From Korobacter sp036501185 (GTDB lineage Bacteria; Acidobacteriota; Terriglobia; Terriglobales; Acidobacteriaceae): 64,000 nucleotides of DNA. The DNA is taken from assembly GCA_036501185.1 (NCBI GenBank), contig DASYAU010000119.1, positions 62,001 through 126,000 of the forward strand, read 5' to 3'. A program made the translations under genes and the position numbers. The notes beneath the pieces are model-generated. The model was not told the origin of the DNA, made no database searches, and saw nothing but the letters and a program-made list of their open reading frames with translations. This document shows, in pieces, positions 60,605-64,000 of the stretch (position 1 is its first letter; every line of letters begins with the position of its first letter).

Positions 60605-61756
60605 ATGAGCATCCCCGCACCGCCGCCACCGCCTCGACGCCCCGGCAGCAAATTCGATCGATTCTGGCAGCGCGTTACCGAAGGCATGGAAATGCGCCAG
60701 CTCTGGTCGCAATTTCGTTCCGACACACGTGCCAGCTATCGCTTCTATTCCAAGGAAATCGACTCGACCCAAATCGCCGGCCTCAGCCGCGGCCGCCGCT
60801 TCCTGTACATCACCGAGCAGTTCTTCTGGGCGATTCTCGGCATGCTCACGCCGGCCCGCCGAATCATCCTGCTTTTCGCGCTAATTTTATTAATGCTCGG
60901 AGGCGGCTACTACCACAGTAACGACGACAGTCGCCACGAGACCGCGATCTATTTCAACGGATCTTTCTTCGGCGGCGTGCTGATGTTCGCGCTGCTCATG
61001 CTGGAAGTGGGAGATCGCGTGGTGATGAAACGCGACCTCCAGATTGCGAAAGAGATCCAGCAGTGGCTGCTGCCCGCAAATCCGCCGATCGTCTCCGGCA
61101 TGGAAGTGGCTTTCACCACTCGTCCCGCCAACACCGTGGCCGGCGATTTTTACGACGTCTTTCCGCGCGACGGCAGCAACAGCCACTGGCTGATCGCCTG
61201 TGCCGACGTCGCCGGCAAAAGTATGCCCGCGGCACTTTTGATGGCCAGCTTCCAAGCCAGCCTGAAGACTCTGTCGATTACTAACGTCGCGCTCACCGAC
61301 CTGGCTTCCGCCATGAACCACTACGCGTGCAGCAACAGCCAGGAAGGCCGGCGCTTCACCACCGCTTTTCTCGCGGAATACGAGCCGGCCACACGCATCC
61401 TGACTTACATCAACGCCGGGCACAATAATCCCATCCTGCGCCGGGCGTCGGGCGAGTTGGAACGCTTCGATGTTGGTGGCGTTCCGCTTGGCATCATCGA
61501 TGGATTTGTTTATCCATCCGCCACCGTAACACTGGCGCCTGGAGACTGGGTTGTGATTTTCACCGACGGCGTGATCGAAGCGGAAAACGCCCGCGCGGAG
61601 GAATATGGCGAAGCGCGTCTCATTCAGCGCGTGAATCTCGGCGCACCAGGTACGCCCGCGCAGATGATGCAGCAGATTATGGCCGACCTGGATTTGTACG
61701 TCGGCACCACGCCACAGCACGACGACATCACCTGCCTGCTGCTCAAGGCCGTTTAG
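60605..61756 (+). CDS. Membrane PP2C-type (SpoIIE/RsbU) serine phosphatase
   Basis: A 383-residue protein. A proline-rich N-terminus (PAPPPPPRRPG) precedes two transmembrane helices (about 80-100 and 118-138) and a SpoIIE/PP2C domain (about 150-380): IQQWLLPANPP, VAGDFYDVFP with the metal-binding Asp, LIACADVAGKSMPAALLMAS, GHNNPILRR and VIFTDGVIEAENA. Such enzymes dephosphorylate anti-anti-sigma factors in partner-switching circuits. No partner genes are visible nearby. Confidence 0.9.
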   Translation: MSIPAPPPPPRRPGSKFDRFWQRVTEGMEMRQLWSQFRSDTRASYRFYSKEIDSTQIAGLSRGRRFLYITEQFFWAILGMLTPARRIILLFALILLMLGGGYYHSNDDSRHETAIYFNGSFFGGVLMFALLMLEVGDRVVMKRDLQIAKEIQQWLLPANPPIVSGMEVAFTTRPANTVAGDFYDVFPRDGSNSHWLIACADVAGKSMPAALLMASFQASLKTLSITNVALTDLASAMNHYACSNSQEGRRFTTAFLAEYEPATRILTYINAGHNNPILRRASGELERFDVGGVPLGIIDGFVYPSATVTLAPGDWVVIFTDGVIEAENARAEEYGEARLIQRVNLGAPGTPAQMMQQIMADLDLYVGTTPQHDDITCLLLKAV

Positions 61757-61759
61757 CCG

Positions 61760-61921
61760 TCATTCTTCGCTCAGGAGCTTGCCCAGCGTAGGCTTGTGCT
61801 TCGCGGTCTTCTCTTTCTTCTTCCCCGGCACTGTTTTTGTTGGCGGAGTCGTCCCCAGCACCTTCCGCGAAAGCGCTTTCACCGCCGTCACGGCGCGAAA
61901 CCTCTTCTTCTTCGGTGCCAT
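61760..61921 (-). CDS. Lysine-rich 53-residue basic protein
   Basis: A short minus-strand frame, starting MAPKKKRFRAVTAVKAL and ending TLGKLLSEE. About a third of the residues are Lys or Arg, in clusters (PKKKR, GKKKEK), with no hydrophobic core. Such composition suits a nucleic-acid-associated small protein, but no family is recognised. Its stop codon is 3 bp from the end of the convergent phosphatase gene, a spacing typical of real genes. The ribosome-binding site is weak. The complementary frames hold no convincing alternative. Confidence 0.45.
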   Translation of the reverse strand: MAPKKKRFRAVTAVKALSRKVLGTTPPTKTVPGKKKEKTAKHKPTLGKLLSEE

Positions 61922-62028
61922 CGCCGGTCAGCATGGCAGAAATCGCTCGCCGTGAAAAGTCCCTCACAATGCTCCGTGAGTTCCGTCACTTCCACAGGAT
62001 TCATCCGCCGCCATACTCAATAGAGCGC

Positions 62029-62535
62029 ATGAGCCACGCCGTCTTCACCATCGGACTCGCCGACCGCAGTATGGAACAGCTTCTCGCACTCCTACATACC
62101 CATCGCGTTAACTGCGTCGCGGACGTCCGTTGGCCGCCTTACAGTGCCTCGCGTCCGCAGTTCGACCGCGACGCGGTCGACGTCGCGTTACACTTTCGGC
62201 GAATCCAATATCTTTTTCTCGGCAAGGAACTCGGGCCGTTTGCCACCTCGTCAGGCCGGACTCGTTCCGGTGCAAACGCAACCACGGCCGCCTTCCAACA
62301 AGGCGTGAAGCGCATCCAAGGCGAGCTTCTTCACGGGCGGCGCGTCGCACTCCTCGGCACAGAGAAGGATCCCCTCGCGTGTCATCGCGGCATCTTCATC
62401 GCACCGCATCTCATCAGCCTGGGCATAGCTGTCCGTCACATCGTCGATGAGGAACTCGTCGCTGATCACCATGACCTGCAACAACGGGTTTTGGACTCGC
62501 TTTCAAATGGGTTATCCGAACCTGTGGTCCGCTAA
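62029..62535 (+). CDS. DUF488 domain protein
   Basis: A 168-residue protein: MSHAVFTIGLADRSMEQLLALL, CVADVRWPPYSASRPQFDR, YLFLGKELG and the C-terminal LGTEKDPLACHRGIFIAPHL are the four DUF488 signatures, including the conserved Cys-His pair near the end. The family is widespread with unknown biochemistry. I start at ATG 62029 because the conserved domain begins there; the frame is open for 64 more low-complexity codons upstream, which overlap the small basic gene on the other strand. Confidence 0.88.
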   Translation: MSHAVFTIGLADRSMEQLLALLHTHRVNCVADVRWPPYSASRPQFDRDAVDVALHFRRIQYLFLGKELGPFATSSGRTRSGANATTAAFQQGVKRIQGELLHGRRVALLGTEKDPLACHRGIFIAPHLISLGIAVRHIVDEELVADHHDLQQRVLDSLSNGLSEPVVR

Positions 62536-62545
62536 ACCCCACTTA

Positions 62546-62577
62546 TAAAAAAGGCGGCAAGCACGAGGCCTGCCGCC
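62546..62577 (-). terminator. Rho-independent terminator of the 2-oxoacid oxidoreductase genes
   Basis: Stem GGCGGCA (62553-62559) / TGCCGCC (62571-62577) followed by seven U on the minus strand. It lies 20 bp past the gamma-part stop codon. Confidence 0.9.
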
Positions 62578-62596
62578 GTCTCCAAGTTTGGAGGGT

Positions 62597-63282
62597 TTAG
62601 TATGCGTATCCGTCTGGGCCGGGCACGGAGCCTACCCGCACCTGGTTGTCCACAAAGTCACGCCCCATAGCGAGCGCTTTCTTGTCGAGTTCGAGGATCT
62701 TCGGATTCTTCACCGTCGCCTCAAGCACGCTGATGGCGCTCTCCGCCGGGAGGCATTCCGTTTCTTCCAGCAGCGCTCCAAGCATCACCACGTTCGCCAC
62801 TTTCGCCGCGCCTAGGCTGTCCGCAATCTCCGACGCCGGGATGCAGATCACCCGTGCATGCGATGGCGTGAAATCCTCAGGCAGCCGGTCTCGGTTGTAG
62901 ATAATTACGCCACCCGGCGCGACTTGCTCCGCAAACTTCCGCAACGAAGGCTCGTTCATCGCCACCAGCACTTCCGGTCGCGGGATCAGCGGAGTGCCAA
63001 TCCGGTTGTGCGCCAGCATGACGCTGCAGTTGGCGCTACCGCTGCGCATTTCCGGACCGTACGCCGGCAGCCAGCTCACTTCCATGCTCTCGCGCATCCC
63101 CATCTCGGCAATCAGTTGGCCGAGGAGCAGAACGCCTTGTCCACCGAAGCCAGCGATCTTGATCGAAGTCTCGCGGGTGTGATGATGATGGCCCGATATC
63201 TGCTCGACTCCTTCAGTTGCGCCAATCGCCTCTGCCACACTCTTGCGCGGAGCATGTTTGCACTCCGGCAGCTCGAGCTTTT
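62597..63282 (-). CDS. 2-oxoacid:ferredoxin oxidoreductase gamma part, frameshifted from the beta part
   Basis: About 228 residues with IKIAGFGGQGVLLLGQLIAE, WLPAYGPEMRSGSANCSVM and VLVAMNEPSLRKF, the gamma (POR_gamma) domain of 2-oxoacid:ferredoxin oxidoreductases. In this frame no ATG and no ribosome-binding site lie near the domain start. The sequence before it (KLELPECKHAPRKSVAEAI and a HHHH linker) joins directly to the end of the beta part if one base is added to the AAAA run at 63279-63282. It is therefore probably the second half of a beta-gamma fusion that is split here. Confidence 0.75.
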
Positions 63283-64000
63283 CTCGCGGAACACGCCTAG
63301 CGGATACGCCTTCATCAGCACTTCGGACACCCACTTGCGCGCTTCGATCGGGTCCTTTTTCCAGATCGTCGGGCACGGAGAAAGGATCTCCACAAACGTG
63401 AAGCCCGCCTTCTCTTTCTGCAGCGTCAGCGCCTTCTTCACCGCGCGTTGCGCCTTCATGATGTTCTTCGAATCGCCCAGCGCCACTCGCTCGATATACA
63501 CCGGGGCTTCCAGGCTCGAGAGCAACTCGCACATATGCATCGGGAACCCTTCATTCGCTGGATTCCGTCCGTAGGGAGAGGTTGTGCTCGTCTGGTTCAC
63601 CAGCGTGGTCGGCGCCATCTGCCCGCCAGTCATCCCGTAGATGGCGTTGTTCATGAAGATCACGGTGATGTTCTCGCCGCGGTTCGCCGCATGAATAATT
63701 TCCGCCGTCCCAATCGCTGCCAGGTCGCCGTCACCCTGGTAGCTGATCACAATCGACTCCGGCCGCGACCGCCGAAGCGCTGTCGCCGCCGCCGGTGCGC
63801 GTCCGTGCGCCACCTGCACGTTACCCACGTCGAAGTAGTAATAGGCAAACACCGAGCATCCCACCGGACTTACCAGGATCGTCCGGTCCTGTAGACCGAG
63901 ATCCGTAAGCGCTTCGGCGACGAGTTTGTGTGCCACGCCGTGTCCGCAGCCCGGGCAATAGTGCGTCTGGTTCTGCAGTTCGTCCTTCCGTTCGAAGCGG
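63112..64000 (-). CDS. 2-oxoacid:ferredoxin oxidoreductase beta part, 5' end beyond the window
   Basis: The frame is open to the right edge. HYCPGCGHG near the start and YQGDGDLAAIGTAEIIHAAN, NNAIYGMTGGQMAPTT form the thiamine-pyrophosphate and FeS-binding beta domain. The domain ends at about AYPLGVFREK (63283). The remaining 55 or so codons down to 63112 are out-of-frame translation of the gamma part. It converts 2-oxoacids to acyl-CoA with ferredoxin as partner; substrate not assignable, 2-oxoglutarate or branched-chain acids being likely. The alpha subunit gene should lie just outside the window. Confidence 0.8.
   Translation of the reverse strand, partial: RFERKDELQNQTHYCPGCGHGVAHKLVAEALTDLGLQDRTILVSPVGCSVFAYYYFDVGNVQVAHGRAPAAATALRRSRPESIVISYQGDGDLAAIGTAEIIHAANRGENITVIFMNNAIYGMTGGQMAPTTLVNQTSTTSPYGRNPANEGFPMHMCELLSSLEAPVYIERVALGDSKNIMKAQRAVKKALTLQKEKAGFTFVEILSPCPTIWKKDPIEARKWVSEVLMKAYPLGVFREKSSSCRSANMLRARVWQRRLAQLKESSRYRAIIITPARLRSRSLASVDKAFCSSAN

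Noticed and set aside
61837..62028. A 64-residue N-terminal extension of the DUF488 protein
   Set aside because: The extension is Ser/Pro/Arg-rich low complexity, overlaps the small basic gene on the opposite strand, and the conserved domain starts exactly at ATG 62029.

Overview
The window looks like a chromosomal segment of an Acidobacteriota bacterium, probably of the Terriglobia/Koribacter type. This is an inference from three very large Oar-type TonB-dependent receptors with N-terminal carboxypeptidase-regulatory domains, the abundance of LytTR and hybrid sensor genes, and the msbA-yicC-rapZ neighbourhood. No marker gene was available to confirm it.

Layout. 1-3 kb: the 5' end of yicC, an MsbA-type lipid exporter and rapZ on the minus strand. 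3-12.9 kb: a signalling block with a membrane diguanylate cyclase, a PAS hybrid kinase, a Kdp-type system whose KdpD is split into two divergently transcribed genes, and a LytS/LytTR pair. 12.9-22.5 kb: two tandem TonB-dependent receptors, a LytTR protein without a phospho-acceptor, and a secreted protein. 22.7-48.1 kb: a lipid/polyketide locus (below). 48.5-54.4 kb: a third receptor divergent from an RpiR-family regulator and an OSBS/N-acylamino-acid racemase, with four copies of a 16-bp palindrome between them. 54.7-64 kb: tRNA-Cys, tRNA-Gly, an ABC ATPase, DoxX, secreted proteins, a lone receiver, PhzF, tRNA-Sec, a SpoIIE phosphatase, DUF488 and a 2-oxoacid:ferredoxin oxidoreductase cut by the window edge.

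The most notable content is the collinear plus-strand run 27857-48101: a membrane FeS ETF:quinone oxidoreductase, EtfB, EtfA, an acyl-CoA dehydrogenase, a 2771-residue megasynthase (KS-AT-KS-ACP-ACP-ACP-KR-DH), a 1860-residue single-chain biotin carboxylase/carboxyltransferase laid out like eukaryotic acetyl-CoA carboxylase, and an Sfp-type phosphopantetheinyl transferase. Two PYROXD2-like flavoproteins and a divergent GcvT-like protein lie just upstream. Together they read as a self-contained system: the carboxylase supplies malonyl-CoA, the megasynthase elongates and partly reduces the chain, the transferase activates the carriers, and the flavoprotein/ETF/quinone module oxidises or desaturates the product. 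All three carrier domains have Thr where the phosphopantetheine Ser is expected. The product is unknown.

Other points are a complete tRNA-Sec gene (so the genome should encode selenoproteins), a probable beta-gamma fusion of the oxidoreductase broken by a -1 shift, and several unexplained palindromes and hairpins. No CRISPR array, intact insertion sequence or prophage was seen.
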